Origin: Lachnospiraceae bacterium UBA7143
GTDB lineage: Bacteria; Bacillota; Clostridia; Lachnospirales; Lachnospiraceae
Assembly: GCA_002491905.1 (NCBI GenBank)
Contig: DKWV01000007.1
Location: forward strand, 1 to 39,344
Direction of reading: 5' to 3'
DNA: 39,344 nt
Shown: piece after piece, positions 1 to 8,003 of the stretch
Layout: each line of letters opens with the position of its first letter
How positions within the stretch are numbered: position 1 is the stretch's first letter
Made by a program: the position numbers and the translations under genes
The notes under the pieces: generated by a model
The model's input: only the letters and a program-made list of their open reading frames with translations
The model's database searches: none
What the model was told of the DNA's origin: nothing

Positions 1-20
1 ATAGGCGAAGCCTATTTTTT
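1..20 (+). terminator. Short hairpin with T-run at window edge
   Basis: ATAGGC-GAA-GCCTAT followed by a run of T. It overlaps the stop codon of the minus-strand M15 peptidase gene. With the T-run on the plus strand it would end a plus-strand transcript entering from outside the window. On the minus strand the same stem could serve the peptidase gene, but no T-run can be seen past the window edge. Confidence 0.6.
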
Positions 21-1035
21 ATAATGTCTTCTGAAAATGCTGATAGTCCTTGGTGGAGTTCCAGTTGCCGCCCCAGGTGAAGCCGTGCTCAGTGAAGAGG
101 CGGTAGCACAGGTCGTTCTCGTCGATCTTGTAGGCGAAACTCTGGCTTCGGTCGGCATAGGCCTCACTGCCGGGCGGAGAGATATAGTCGCTGCCGTCCG
201 CATTCCGGTTAAAGACCACATAGGGGTTATAGTAGGGGTTAATGTCGATGGCGAGCCCGTAGGCGTGTTTGGACAGGCTGCTGGTGCCGTCGACCACCCT
301 GTAGTTAAAGCAGGAAGTATTGTTCCCGGCCATAGAGGCGGTGTCGTCACCGTCATACTCGTCGATCAGGCGGACACTCTCGAGCCGGTAGTCATTTCGG
401 TAAAGCTCATAGAAAATTTCCACCATATCCTGTGCGATGGCCTTATTACAGATCAGCTCGCCGGTCTGTTCCTGCCCGTTGAAGTCAATATATTTAAGGC
501 CGACATAATTCAGGTCCTCATAGGGAACGGTACAGCCGCTCTCCGGGTAGGAAATACCAGTAATCCTTTCTTTGATTGATTCAGTCAATGGCTCGTAGTA
601 GAACCCTTCCTCGTAAGTGATACGGTCCGAATGCTGCTCCATCGTGTCTGATTCCTCTGCCATACTGCCTTTGCTGTCAGTATATGCGGCGGACATGTCT
701 GGAGTGACAGAGGCGCCGGATTCTGAACTTACGGATGATTCACCGTTTTTGCCGGTAGATGACGCGGGTGTCGTTTCTGACAGGGAGGAATCAACCGAAC
801 TGGTCAAGTCTTTTTCAGGAAACATACTACCGCTATCGGACGGTGAGACCGGATTTTGGATGTTTTCGGGAGCAGTCTGTGTGCCGTAAGCCTGCTCCGG
901 GTTATTTCTGGCATATTCCAATAGGGTTTCATCGCCAGTCAGATAGTGTGCCAGAAAAGCGCATATGAAAATAAAGATAAGCAGGAACAGGAAAGGTTTC
1001 GCGGCCTGCCGCAATAAAGCTTTTATATCGGACAT
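19..1035 (-). CDS. Membrane-anchored M15 family D,D-/L,D-carboxypeptidase-like protein
   Basis: This is a predicted zinc peptidase that trims peptidoglycan stem peptides outside the membrane. The 338-residue product has a hydrophobic anchor at about residues 13-31, then a long Ser/Thr/Glu-rich linker (about 50-140), then an M15 (VanY/DacB-like) catalytic domain. Metal-site motifs are visible: H257-AYGLAI-D264 and a C-terminal DYQHF with H333, together with a WGG motif just before it. The start is supported by GGAGGAAT just upstream on the minus strand. The gene stands alone and is divergent from the ECF transporter operon. The family is clear; whether it is a D,D- or L,D-enzyme cannot be told from sequence. 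Confidence 0.88.
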   Translation of the reverse strand: MSDIKALLRQAAKPFLFLLIFIFICAFLAHYLTGDETLLEYARNNPEQAYGTQTAPENIQNPVSPSDSGSMFPEKDLTSSVDSSLSETTPASSTGKNGESSVSSESGASVTPDMSAAYTDSKGSMAEESDTMEQHSDRITYEEGFYYEPLTESIKERITGISYPESGCTVPYEDLNYVGLKYIDFNGQEQTGELICNKAIAQDMVEIFYELYRNDYRLESVRLIDEYDGDDTASMAGNNTSCFNYRVVDGTSSLSKHAYGLAIDINPYYNPYVVFNRNADGSDYISPPGSEAYADRSQSFAYKIDENDLCYRLFTEHGFTWGGNWNSTKDYQHFQKTL

Positions 1036-1120
1036 GTGATGGTATTCCTCCGCATGGTTTATTTATACTAGAATCAGTATAGCACATTTTCAGGAAACGG
1101 TGGAGACAGGATGCTTCCCC

Positions 1121-1149
1121 TTGTATTTTTCCCTGCAATCTAGTACAAT
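1121..1149 (+). promoter_or_regulatory. Promoter of the ecfA1-ecfA2-ecfT-truA operon
   Basis: TTGTAT (1121-1126), 17-nt spacer, TACAAT (1144-1149). It lies 63 nt before the ecfA1 start codon. The rest of the divergent region (1036-1212) contains a TATACT on the minus strand (1076-1081) that could be the -10 of the M15 gene, but no good partner -35 was seen. Confidence 0.6.
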
Positions 1150-1212
1150 AGGCGAAGGTGAAAACTGGAAGATCCGCATTGGGCGGGACGGCTGGGAGAC
1201 GAAAAAGATTTT

Positions 1213-2064
1213 ATGGGAATTATTAAAACGGATAAACTGACATTTGAATATATACGCCGGGACGAAGAGGGAAACGTGGAAGGCATTACCCGCGCCGTGG
1301 ATGAGGTGGACCTGGATATTAAGCAGGGTGATTTCATTGCGATTCTGGGCCATAACGGATCCGGGAAGTCCACGCTTGCCAAGCATATTAATGCCATTCT
1401 CTATCCGACGGAAGGAACGGTCTGGGTGGATGGCATGGACACGCAGGACGAAAAGCATCTCTGGGATATCCGTCAGGAGGCGGGAATGGTATTCCAGAAT
1501 CCCGACAATCAGATCATTGGGCAGGTTGTGGAGGAGGATGTGGGTTTCGGCCCGGAAAACATGGGTGTGCCCACGAAGGAAATCTGGGAACGTGTGGAGG
1601 AGAGCTTAAAGGCGGTGGGGATGTATGAGTACCGCAAGCATTCGCCCAACAAGCTTTCCGGCGGACAGAAGCAGCGGGTTTCCATTGCGGGTGTGATTGC
1701 CATGCATCCGAAGTGTATCATTCTGGATGAGCCTACGGCGATGCTTGACCCGAACGGTCGAAAAGAAGTGATACGCGCAGTGCGGGCCTTAAACGATGTG
1801 GAAGGGATTACGGTGGTACTGATTACCCATTATATGGAAGAAATCATTCATGCCGATATGGTTTTTGTCATGGATCAGGGGCACATAGCTATGGAGGGGA
1901 CGCCGAAAGAGATTTTTTCCAGGGTGGACGAGCTGAAGGAACTGCGGCTGGATGTACCGCAGGTGACGCTTCTTGCGCATGAGCTGAGACAGAAGGGCGT
2001 CAATCTGCCGGAGGGCATTCTGACTATAGAGGAGTTTACGGAGGAGCTGCAGTCATGTCTCTGA
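1213..2064 (+). CDS. ecfA1: Energy-coupling factor transporter ATPase 1 (EcfA1)
   Basis: This is one of the two ATPase subunits of a group II ECF vitamin/metal transporter. It hydrolyses ATP at the cytoplasmic face as a heterodimer with EcfA2 and drives EcfT and an interchangeable substrate-binding EcfS. Walker A is GHNGSGKST (residues 46-54); the Q-loop (FQNPDNQ), the LSGGQ signature and Walker B (CIILDEPT) are all present. The length of 283 residues is typical. The gene overlaps ecfA2 by 10 nt, so the pair is translationally coupled. The Shine-Dalgarno is poor (GGGAG about 14 nt upstream). No EcfS gene is present in the window, so the substrate is unknown. Confidence 0.95.
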   Translation: MGIIKTDKLTFEYIRRDEEGNVEGITRAVDEVDLDIKQGDFIAILGHNGSGKSTLAKHINAILYPTEGTVWVDGMDTQDEKHLWDIRQEAGMVFQNPDNQIIGQVVEEDVGFGPENMGVPTKEIWERVEESLKAVGMYEYRKHSPNKLSGGQKQRVSIAGVIAMHPKCIILDEPTAMLDPNGRKEVIRAVRALNDVEGITVVLITHYMEEIIHADMVFVMDQGHIAMEGTPKEIFSRVDELKELRLDVPQVTLLAHELRQKGVNLPEGILTIEEFTEELQSCL

Positions 2065-2912
2065 TTTTGGATCATGTAAATTATGTATATGGAGAGGATA
2101 CTTCCCTGGCGGTTCATGCCCTGAAGGATATCAACCTTGTGATTCCCGACGGACAGTTTATCGGACTGATCGGACATACCGGTTCCGGAAAATCCACGCT
2201 GGTGCAGCATCTGAATGGACTGATTAAGCCCACGGGCGGAGCCATTTATTACAACGGCGAGGACATTCATGACAAGGATTATGATAGGAAGAAACTGCGC
2301 AGCAAGGTGGGGCTGGTATTTCAGTATCCCGAGCACCAGCTTTTTGAGATCGACGTGTTTAAGGATGTGTGCTTCGGGCCGAAGAATCTGGGCCTTTCCC
2401 AGAAGGAGACGGAGCTTCGCGCCTATGCGGCTTTAAAGCAGGTAGGTCTTGAGGATGCGTATTTTTATCAGTCGCCGTTTGACCTTTCCGGCGGACAGAA
2501 GCGCCGGGTAGCTATTGCGGGCGTTCTTGCCATGAAGCCGGAGATACTGATTCTGGATGAGCCGACGGCGGGACTTGACCCCAAGGGACGGGATGAGATT
2601 CTTGACCAGATTGCCAAGCTGAAGGAGGAGACGGGGATCACGGTAATTCTGGTTTCCCACAGCATGGAGGATGTAGCGAAGTATGTGGAGCGCATTATCG
2701 TTATGAACAGGGGCAGCGTCCTTTACGATGATACGCCGCGGGAGGTCTTTCAGCACTATAAGGAATTGGAACAGGTAGGTCTGGCGGCGCCTCAGGTAAC
2801 TTACATTATGCAGGCGCTGGCGAAAAAGGGTATGCCTGTGGACGTTTCCGCCACAACGATAGAGGAAGCGGAGCAGGAGATATTGAGGGCGCTCGGAATG
2901 GAGAAAAAATGA
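2055..2912 (+). CDS. ecfA2: Energy-coupling factor transporter ATPase 2 (EcfA2)
   Basis: This is the second ATPase of the ECF module, partner of EcfA1. Walker A is GHTGSGKST (residues 40-48), followed by the Q-loop FQYPEHQ, the signature LSGGQ and Walker B ILILDEPTAGLDP. It has 285 residues, normal for EcfA2. The start codon lies inside the end of ecfA1 and its stop overlaps the ecfT start by ATGA, which indicates tight stoichiometric expression. The order ecfA1-ecfA2-ecfT-truA is conserved across Bacillota, which supports the assignment over a generic ABC ATPase. Confidence 0.95.
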   Translation: MSLILDHVNYVYGEDTSLAVHALKDINLVIPDGQFIGLIGHTGSGKSTLVQHLNGLIKPTGGAIYYNGEDIHDKDYDRKKLRSKVGLVFQYPEHQLFEIDVFKDVCFGPKNLGLSQKETELRAYAALKQVGLEDAYFYQSPFDLSGGQKRRVAIAGVLAMKPEILILDEPTAGLDPKGRDEILDQIAKLKEETGITVILVSHSMEDVAKYVERIIVMNRGSVLYDDTPREVFQHYKELEQVGLAAPQVTYIMQALAKKGMPVDVSATTIEEAEQEILRALGMEKK

Positions 2913-3709
2913 TTCGAGATATTACATTGGGCCAGTATTATCAGGCAGATTCCGTCATTCATAAACTGGACCCCCGGGTAAAACTGGTTGCGACAATAGG
3001 CTTTATCATTTCCCTCTTCGTGGTGGACAGCTGGGTCGGATATGTGGCGGCGGCCCTCTTTCTGGCATGTATGATTAAACTGTCCAAGGTCCCTTTCCGT
3101 TACATGGTGAAGGGAATGAAGGCGATTGTCTTCATTCTGATGATTACGGTGGTGTTCAACCTTTTTTTGACACCGGGGGAACCGCTTGTCACTTTTTGGA
3201 AATTGACCATTACGAAGGAAGGACTGCGGATTGCCATAATGATGGCGGTTCGTCTCTCTTTTCTGATTGTGGGATCCTCCCTGATGACATTGACGACCAC
3301 GCCGAACAGCCTGACGGACGGCATGGAGAAGCTGATGGGACCTTTGAAATATGTAAAGGTACCGGTGCATGAGGTGTCGATGATGATGTCCATTGCACTG
3401 CGTTTTATCCCGATCCTGCTGGAGGAGACGGATAAGATTATGAAGGCGCAGATTGCAAGAGGAGCGGATTTTGAGAGCGGGAACCTGATTAAGAAGGCGA
3501 AGGCGATGGTGCCGCTTCTGGTGCCGCTGTTTATCTCGGCGTTCCGCCGGGCCAACGATCTTGCGATGGCGATGGAGGCCAGATGTTACCGGGGCGGTGA
3601 GCACAGGACAAAGATGAAGCCGCTGCGCTACCGGGCAGCGGACAGGGTGGCATACTGTGTGCTGCTTTTGTATTTCGCGGGATGTGTGGCAATCCGGGTG
3701 TGGCTGTAG
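2909..3709 (+). CDS. ecfT: Energy-coupling factor transporter transmembrane subunit EcfT
   Basis: EcfT is the membrane scaffold that couples the EcfA1A2 ATPases to different EcfS substrate proteins. The 266-residue product has several hydrophobic segments in the N-terminal half and the C-terminal region. It carries the two Ala-Arg-containing coupling motifs expected of the family: ARGADFESG and a later ARCYRGG segment. It starts in a four-base overlap with ecfA2. The downstream truA begins 15 nt later, so all four genes probably share the promoter at 1121-1149. Confidence 0.94.
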   Translation: MIRDITLGQYYQADSVIHKLDPRVKLVATIGFIISLFVVDSWVGYVAAALFLACMIKLSKVPFRYMVKGMKAIVFILMITVVFNLFLTPGEPLVTFWKLTITKEGLRIAIMMAVRLSFLIVGSSLMTLTTTPNSLTDGMEKLMGPLKYVKVPVHEVSMMMSIALRFIPILLEETDKIMKAQIARGADFESGNLIKKAKAMVPLLVPLFISAFRRANDLAMAMEARCYRGGEHRTKMKPLRYRAADRVAYCVLLLYFAGCVAIRVWL

Positions 3710-3724
3710 GAGTTTACTGAGAAG

Positions 3725-4501
3725 ATGAGAAGAGTTATGTTAACCGTTGCGTACGACGGAACAGCCTACAGCGGGTGGCAGGTACAGCCGGGGCAGGAGA
3801 CAATAGAAGGGGTTTTAAACCGCTGCATCAGCGGCCTTACCGGGGAGGCAGTGGAGGTGACCGGCGCAAGCCGCACGGATTCCGGCGTGCATGCACTGGG
3901 CAACGTGGCCGTGTTTGATACGGAAAGCCTGATTCCGGCGGAGAAATTTTCCTATGCCTTAAATCAGAGACTGCCGGAGGATATTCGGATCCAGGGATCG
4001 GAGGAGGTGCCGGTAACCTTTCATCCGAGACATTGCGCGAGCCGGAAGACCTATGAGTACCGAATTTATAATGCGCCGTTTCCTCTGCCTGTGAAACGGC
4101 TTTATGCCCATTTCACTTATGTCCCTCTCGACATTGACTTGATGGGTCAGGCAGCGGCGTATCTGGTGGGAGAGCATGACTTTAAAAGCTTCTGCAGCAC
4201 AGACACACAGGCACAGACTACGGTGCGGCAGATTGACAGCGTGGAGGTGCGGGAGGAGTTACAGGCGGGCAGGGAGATTGTGATCCGTGTGGCGGGAAGA
4301 GGCTTCCTATATAATATGGTAAGAATTATTGCGGGGACGCTGATGGAGGTAGGCAGGGGGAAACTGCCGCCCGAGAGCGTGAAGGATATTTTAGATGCCC
4401 GCGACAGGCAGAAGGCGGGACCGACGGCTCCGGCCTGCGGACTTACCCTTGTGGGGTATGAATTTTTAGAAAAACCAGTTGACACGCGCGGAGGCGTATA
4501 A
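3725..4501 (+). CDS. truA: tRNA pseudouridine(38-40) synthase TruA
   Basis: TruA isomerises uridines 38-40 in the anticodon stem-loop of many tRNAs to pseudouridine. The catalytic aspartate lies in the conserved GASRTDSGVHA motif (D52). The C-terminal RGFLYNMVRIIAGTL segment is also typical. The length of 258 residues is normal. The gene follows ecfT closely, as in most Bacillota. The last 23 bases contain the -35 and part of the -10 of the rplM promoter, so coding and regulatory functions overlap here. Confidence 0.96.
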   Translation: MRRVMLTVAYDGTAYSGWQVQPGQETIEGVLNRCISGLTGEAVEVTGASRTDSGVHALGNVAVFDTESLIPAEKFSYALNQRLPEDIRIQGSEEVPVTFHPRHCASRKTYEYRIYNAPFPLPVKRLYAHFTYVPLDIDLMGQAAAYLVGEHDFKSFCSTDTQAQTTVRQIDSVEVREELQAGREIVIRVAGRGFLYNMVRIIAGTLMEVGRGKLPPESVKDILDARDRQKAGPTAPACGLTLVGYEFLEKPVDTRGGV

Positions 4502-4507
4502 TATAAT
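4479..4507 (+). promoter_or_regulatory. Consensus promoter for rplM-rpsI
   Basis: TTGACA (4479-4484), exactly 17 nt, TATAAT (4502-4507): a perfect sigma-A consensus, overlapping the end of truA. A second TATAAT at 4497-4502 is too close to the -35. Transcription would start near 4514. Confidence 0.88.
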
Positions 4508-4513
4508 ATTTAA

Positions 4514-4749
4514 CTGTGGCGAATTGTTTATAAATGTCTGACCAAAGCCCCGGTGAGACATTTTATATGCGCGGACCCGCGCAGGGAGTATTGTTCCTGA
4601 CGCAGCATGAGGGTGGCGCGGAGGGCGGGGAAATTTCCTGTCCCGGATAGAGAAAGTACAAACTGCCGTGGAGGGATGCCGAGTGTGGCCGGACATCTGC
4701 ATGAGGATCTTTGGAAGCGGTACAGACAGTTACTATGGAGGTAATATTC
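4514..4749 (+). promoter_or_regulatory. Long 5' leader of the rplM-rpsI mRNA
   Basis: About 235 nt of untranslated leader separate the rplM promoter from the rplM start. It contains a short G+C-rich hairpin, GCGCGG-AC-CCGCGC, near 4569 and a GGGGAAATTT/CCTGTCCC-rich stretch near 4637-4655 that can also fold. Rfam describes an L13 leader family that autoregulates rplM-rpsI in low-GC Gram-positives. The position fits that role, but I could not confirm the motif by eye. No open reading frame with a Shine-Dalgarno was seen in it. Confidence 0.45.
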
Positions 4750-5178
4750 ATGAAAACTTTTATGGCGAGTCCGGCTACGATCGAGAGAAAATGGTACGTA
4801 GTTGATGCGACAGATATGACACTGGGACGCCTGGCATCCGAGGTTGCCAAGGTGCTGAGAGGTAAGAACAAGCCGATCTTCACGCCCCATATGGATACAG
4901 GGGATTATGTGATCATAGTCAATGCGGAGAAGGTGAAGGTAACCGGTAAGAAGCTGGATCAGAAGATTTACTATCATCACTCCGATTATGTGGGCGGCAT
5001 GAAAGAGACGACCCTGAGAGAGATGTTACAGAAGCACCCTGAGAGAGTTGTGGAACATGCGGTTAAGGGTATGCTTCCCAAAGGACCGCTTGGCAGACAG
5101 ATGTACAAAAAGCTTTTTGTATATGTGGGACCTGAGCACAAGCAGGCGGCGCAGAAACCTGAGGTATTAACATTTTAA
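4750..5178 (+). CDS. rplM: 50S ribosomal protein L13
   Basis: This is a large-subunit assembly protein that binds 23S rRNA early in assembly. The start at 4750 is chosen because GGAGGT (4737-4742) sits 7 nt before it and the product then begins MKTFMASPATIERKWYVVD, the usual L13 start; this gives 142 residues. An in-frame ATG at 4711 is rejected. Typical L13 segments are DMTLGRLAS, FTPHMDTGDYV and GMLPKGPLGR. It is co-transcribed with rpsI 17 nt downstream. Confidence 0.98.
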   Translation: MKTFMASPATIERKWYVVDATDMTLGRLASEVAKVLRGKNKPIFTPHMDTGDYVIIVNAEKVKVTGKKLDQKIYYHHSDYVGGMKETTLREMLQKHPERVVEHAVKGMLPKGPLGRQMYKKLFVYVGPEHKQAAQKPEVLTF

Positions 5179-5195
5179 GAAAGGGATAAAGAATC

Positions 5196-5600
5196 ATGGC
5201 TAAAGCAGATAAATCAGCAAAATATTACGGAACCGGCAGAAGAAAGAAATCTATTGCCAGAGTATATTTAATGCCCGGTAAGGGTGAGATCACGATCAAC
5301 AAGAGAAACATTGACGATTACTTTGGGCTTGAGACCCTGAAGGTGATCGTTCGCCAGCCGCTTGCTGCAACCGATACGGTGGATAAGTTCGACGCGGTTG
5401 TTACTGTAAAGGGCGGCGGATATACAGGACAGGCAGGCGCGGTGAGACACGGCATTGCGAGAGCGCTGCTTCAGGCGGATCCTGATTACAGACCTACCTT
5501 AAAGAAAGAAGGCTATCTGACCAGGGATCCTCGTATGAAGGAGAGAAAGAAATACGGTCTCAAAGCAGCAAGACGCGCACCGCAGTTCTCCAAGAGATAA
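5196..5600 (+). CDS. rpsI: 30S ribosomal protein S9
   Basis: This is a small-subunit head protein whose C-terminal tail reaches the P-site tRNA. It has the family hallmarks: YYGTGRRKKSIARVYL near the N-terminus, GGGYTGQAGAVRHGIARAL in the middle, and the C-terminal KKYGLKAARRAPQFSKR ending in the invariant SKR. At 134 residues it is of normal length. It is the second gene of the rplM-rpsI operon, which ends at the terminator 70 nt downstream. Confidence 0.98.
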   Translation: MAKADKSAKYYGTGRRKKSIARVYLMPGKGEITINKRNIDDYFGLETLKVIVRQPLAATDTVDKFDAVVTVKGGGYTGQAGAVRHGIARALLQADPDYRPTLKKEGYLTRDPRMKERKKYGLKAARRAPQFSKR

Positions 5601-5668
5601 TTCTTCGGAGTTTTCGGCTGAGACAATGATATGTTTCAGAGTGTACAATTTCAAAAGAAATTTTCAAA

Positions 5669-5699
5669 CCTCTCAGAATTTTTATTCTGGGAGGTTTTT
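5669..5699 (+). terminator. Rho-independent terminator of rplM-rpsI
   Basis: CCTCTCAGAAT (5669-5679), a TTTT loop, ATTCTGGGAGG (5684-5694) and a run of five T. The 11-bp stem has one wobble pair. It isolates the ribosomal operon from the PtuAB cassette. Confidence 0.92.
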
Positions 5700-5727
5700 A
5701 ACTGTGTATTATTAAAAGCAAATATGA

Positions 5728-5757
5728 TAGAATAACGATATCATTAGATATTGGAGG
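5728..5757 (+). promoter_or_regulatory. Probable extended -10 promoter and SD of the PtuAB cassette
   Basis: TGATAGAAT contains an extended -10 (TG, one base, TAGAAT at 5728-5733), with no convincing -35. GGAGG at about 5753-5757 lies 7 nt before the ptuA start codon. Confidence 0.45.
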
Positions 5758-5764
5758 GATAACT

Positions 5765-7012
5765 ATGGAACAAACTTTTTTGACAGGTATTAGCATAAAA
5801 AAGGTTCGTCATTTACAGGATATTGTGATTCCTTTAGATAAAGAGAAAAGAAAACATCTGATATTAACAGGTAAAAACGGAAGTGGAAAAACAAGTGTTT
5901 TGGAAGCTATGGTTAAATATGTTCAAAGTTTTTTTGGTGAAACTGGAACAACAATGGAACATGCAAAAAAGATGTATAATTTTTATCGCAAAGAATACAG
6001 TGGATTAAATTTATCAGAAGATTCGGAAGAGAACAGAAAAAAAATTTATGATAAAAAAAGAGATATGGAATTATGGGAAAGTGAATTGAAAAGATTAGAC
6101 TCAGGAATTTACTTAGACAGTACTTCCAATGTTTTATTACAAGAGAAATATGATGAGGGAAATTTTATTTTTGCGTATTATCGGGCTGAAAGAGAACTTC
6201 AGGTAGAAAATTATAGAAATATTGAAAAAGTAGAATTACAGAACAAATATAATATTACCGAAAAACCGGGTGAAAAACTGACAAAATATCTGGTGGACCT
6301 GAAAGCTACGCAGGCTTTTACAAAAGACAGGAAAAAGGCTGAAAAAATAGATAAATGGTTCCATACATTTGAAAATATATTGAAAAAAATTTTTGATGAT
6401 AATGATCTTGCGTTAAAATTTGATGATGAAACCTATCAGTTTTCTATATGTGAATCGGGGAAGGAACCCTTTGATTTTAATACGATGTCCAGTGGGTATG
6501 CGGCGATATTTGATATTATTAATGATCTGATTATAAGAATGGAAGCCCAATCAGGTCTGCGGTCATGGTTTGATATGGAGGGAATTGTTTTGGTGGATGA
6601 AATAGAGACACATTTGCATCTTGCATTACAGAAAATGATTCTACCCATTTTAACTGGGCTTTTTCCAAACATACAGTTTGTAATAACCACTCATTCACCG
6701 TTTATTTTAAGTTCTTTGGACAACGCTGTTATTTATGACCTTGAAAATAGAACTCTTGTAAAGAGCGGATTAAAAAATTTGCCATATGAAGGTATTGTAG
6801 AGAGCTATTTTGAAGTCGACGTATTGTCAAAAGAATTGAGAGAAAAATTTGAAAGATATAAGACTCTGGTTTCTAAAGATGAATTAACAGATGAGGAATA
6901 CGAGGAAATTGATCGGCTGGAATATTATTTGGATGAAATCCCTGATTATCTTGCGAGGGAACTAACGGCAGAGTATAGTCGGCTAAAATTAGAATTTTCC
7001 AATAGGGGGTGA
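5765..7012 (+). CDS. ptuA: Septu-type AAA ATPase (PtuA-like)
   Basis: This is an SMC/ABC-like ATPase of the AAA_15/AAA_21 type, 415 residues. Walker A is GKNGSGKT (residues 36-43). Other visible parts are a central helical insertion, a signature-like MSSGYAAI, Walker B IVLVDEIETHLH and an H-loop FVITTHSPFILSSL. The next gene is an HNH nuclease of the PtuB type, starting 5 nt after this stop. This pairing is the Septu anti-phage architecture, in which PtuA is the sensor ATPase that holds or regulates the PtuB nuclease. Both genes are visibly richer in A+T than the ribosomal genes before them, as expected for a transferred cassette. No reverse transcriptase is nearby, so it is not retron-linked. 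The family is clear; function as a defence system is inferred from the pairing. Confidence 0.8.
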   Translation: MEQTFLTGISIKKVRHLQDIVIPLDKEKRKHLILTGKNGSGKTSVLEAMVKYVQSFFGETGTTMEHAKKMYNFYRKEYSGLNLSEDSEENRKKIYDKKRDMELWESELKRLDSGIYLDSTSNVLLQEKYDEGNFIFAYYRAERELQVENYRNIEKVELQNKYNITEKPGEKLTKYLVDLKATQAFTKDRKKAEKIDKWFHTFENILKKIFDDNDLALKFDDETYQFSICESGKEPFDFNTMSSGYAAIFDIINDLIIRMEAQSGLRSWFDMEGIVLVDEIETHLHLALQKMILPILTGLFPNIQFVITTHSPFILSSLDNAVIYDLENRTLVKSGLKNLPYEGIVESYFEVDVLSKELREKFERYKTLVSKDELTDEEYEEIDRLEYYLDEIPDYLARELTAEYSRLKLEFSNRG

Positions 7013-7017
7013 AGGAT

Positions 7018-7674
7018 ATGGTGAAAATAGATAGACATTCGGTTCCCCCTTCATCGCTGGATGTTGAAAGGCAAAAAGCTCATGGACTATACAATATGAC
7101 AGACGTGATACAACAATTGAGAACAGATTCCCACGATAAATGTTATATCTGTGAACTGAAAGGGCTGTCCGATCCGGAAGTAGAACATTTAAGACCACAT
7201 CATGACAGGAAAATAGTGGAAAGAGTTTTTGATTGGAATAATTTATTCTATGTATGTCCACACTGCAATAATTTGAAAAAGGAAGAGAAATATGATGATA
7301 AAATAATAGATTGCTGCGTTGACGATCCAGAGGAGATGCTGGAACAATGTTATGAAAAGGGACATGTGAAGATACATAACATAATAAATGAAGAATGTGC
7401 TATTATGACTGCAGAACTGATTCAAGAGTGTTTTGAAAAATGTAATACAGGAATTCGGGAGGCGGCCTGCAAATATAGGATAGACCGTTTGGCGGAGTCA
7501 ATGGATGTTTTATATAAAACATTGGAAAAATATAAAAAAAACCCAGAGTCTGAACGCTATATGAAAAGTTTAAAATTTGCATTAAGCAGGGAAAGCGCGT
7601 TTGCAGCGTTTAAGAGAAGCTATGTGAGAAAGCATATTGGTGATTACCCGGATTTAAAAGAATTCCTAGTATAG
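7018..7674 (+). CDS. ptuB: HNH endonuclease, Septu PtuB-like
   Basis: This is the predicted nuclease of the Septu pair, 218 residues. From the ATG at 7018 the zinc-binding and catalytic elements are CYIC (C42, C45), EH within VEHLRPH (E56, H57), the DWNN segment (N75) and CPHC (C80, C83) followed by NNLKK. This layout (EH..P, W-N, C..CN..K) matches the HNH family found with PtuA and with some retrons. ATG 7018 is preferred over the GTG at 7009 because AGGGGGTG sits 6 nt before it. The C-terminal half is helical, with no recognised motif. All key nuclease residues appear intact, so the cassette should be active. Confidence 0.8.
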   Translation: MVKIDRHSVPPSSLDVERQKAHGLYNMTDVIQQLRTDSHDKCYICELKGLSDPEVEHLRPHHDRKIVERVFDWNNLFYVCPHCNNLKKEEKYDDKIIDCCVDDPEEMLEQCYEKGHVKIHNIINEECAIMTAELIQECFEKCNTGIREAACKYRIDRLAESMDVLYKTLEKYKKNPESERYMKSLKFALSRESAFAAFKRSYVRKHIGDYPDLKEFLV

Positions 7675-7700
7675 CGGGGGTTCATTGTCCAAATTTTTTA

Positions 7701-7728
7701 TTGATTTTTCTATTCTGCGTGTTATAAT
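7701..7728 (+). promoter_or_regulatory. Promoter of the tRNA-Ala/tRNA-Val unit
   Basis: TTGATT (7701-7706), 16-nt spacer, TATAAT (7723-7728). The predicted start is a few bases before the mature 5' end of tRNA-Ala. Confidence 0.7.
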
Positions 7729-7737
7729 CTTTCTTAA

Positions 7738-7810
7738 GGGGATATAGCTCAGTTGGGAGAGCGATACGTTCGCAACGTATAGGTCAGGGGTTCGAGTCCC
7801 CCTATCTCCA
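7738..7810 (+). tRNA. tRNA-Ala (anticodon CGC)
   Basis: The 73-nt cloverleaf has acceptor GGGGATA/TATCTCC, D stem GCTC/GAGC, anticodon stem ATACG/CGTAT with loop TTCGCAA (anticodon CGC) and T loop TTCGAGT. The third acceptor pair is G-U, the G3:U70 identity element of alanyl-tRNA. The outermost T-stem pair is an A-C mismatch. The CCA end is not encoded. Confidence 0.95.
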
Positions 7811-7814
7811 CCTT

Positions 7815-7888
7815 GGAAGCATAGCTCAGCCGGGATGAGCGTTCGCCTCACACGCGAGAGGTCATGGGTTCGAGCCCCATTGCTTCCA
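7815..7888 (+). tRNA. tRNA-Val (anticodon CAC)
   Basis: The 74-nt cloverleaf has acceptor GGAAGCA/TGCTTCC, D stem GCTC/GAGC, anticodon stem TTCGC/GCGAG with loop CTCACAC (anticodon CAC) and T arm ATGGG-TTCGAGC-CCCAT. It lies 4 nt after tRNA-Ala in the same transcript. CCA is not encoded. Confidence 0.95.
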
Positions 7889-7902
7889 TTATTGAATGAA
7901 GA

Positions 7903-7940
7903 GAAGTCGGAATGAGACGGTGCCATTCCGGCTTCTTTTT
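7903..7940 (+). terminator. Terminator after the tRNA pair
   Basis: GAAGTCGGAATG (7903-7914) pairs with CATTCCGGCTTC (7924-7935), followed by TTTTT. The stem is 12 bp with one wobble pair. Confidence 0.92.
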
Positions 7941-8003
7941 CCGCGCATAAGCAGAGTCATAAGACTGTCTATGAAAGCTTGTGCGCATAAGCAGGAGGTA
8001 TCT

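Noticed and set aside
5765..7674. Retron-associated ATPase/HNH effector
   Set aside because: No reverse transcriptase gene or msr/msd-like structure lies near the pair.
5765..7888. Integrative element with tRNA attachment sites around the PtuAB cassette
   Set aside because: No integrase and no repeat of the tRNA 3' ends was seen near 5700, so transfer is suggested only by composition and context.
7896..8003. Longer N-terminus for the YitT protein
   Set aside because: The frame is open but runs through the tRNA terminator and has no SD; the ATG at 8004 has AGGAGG.
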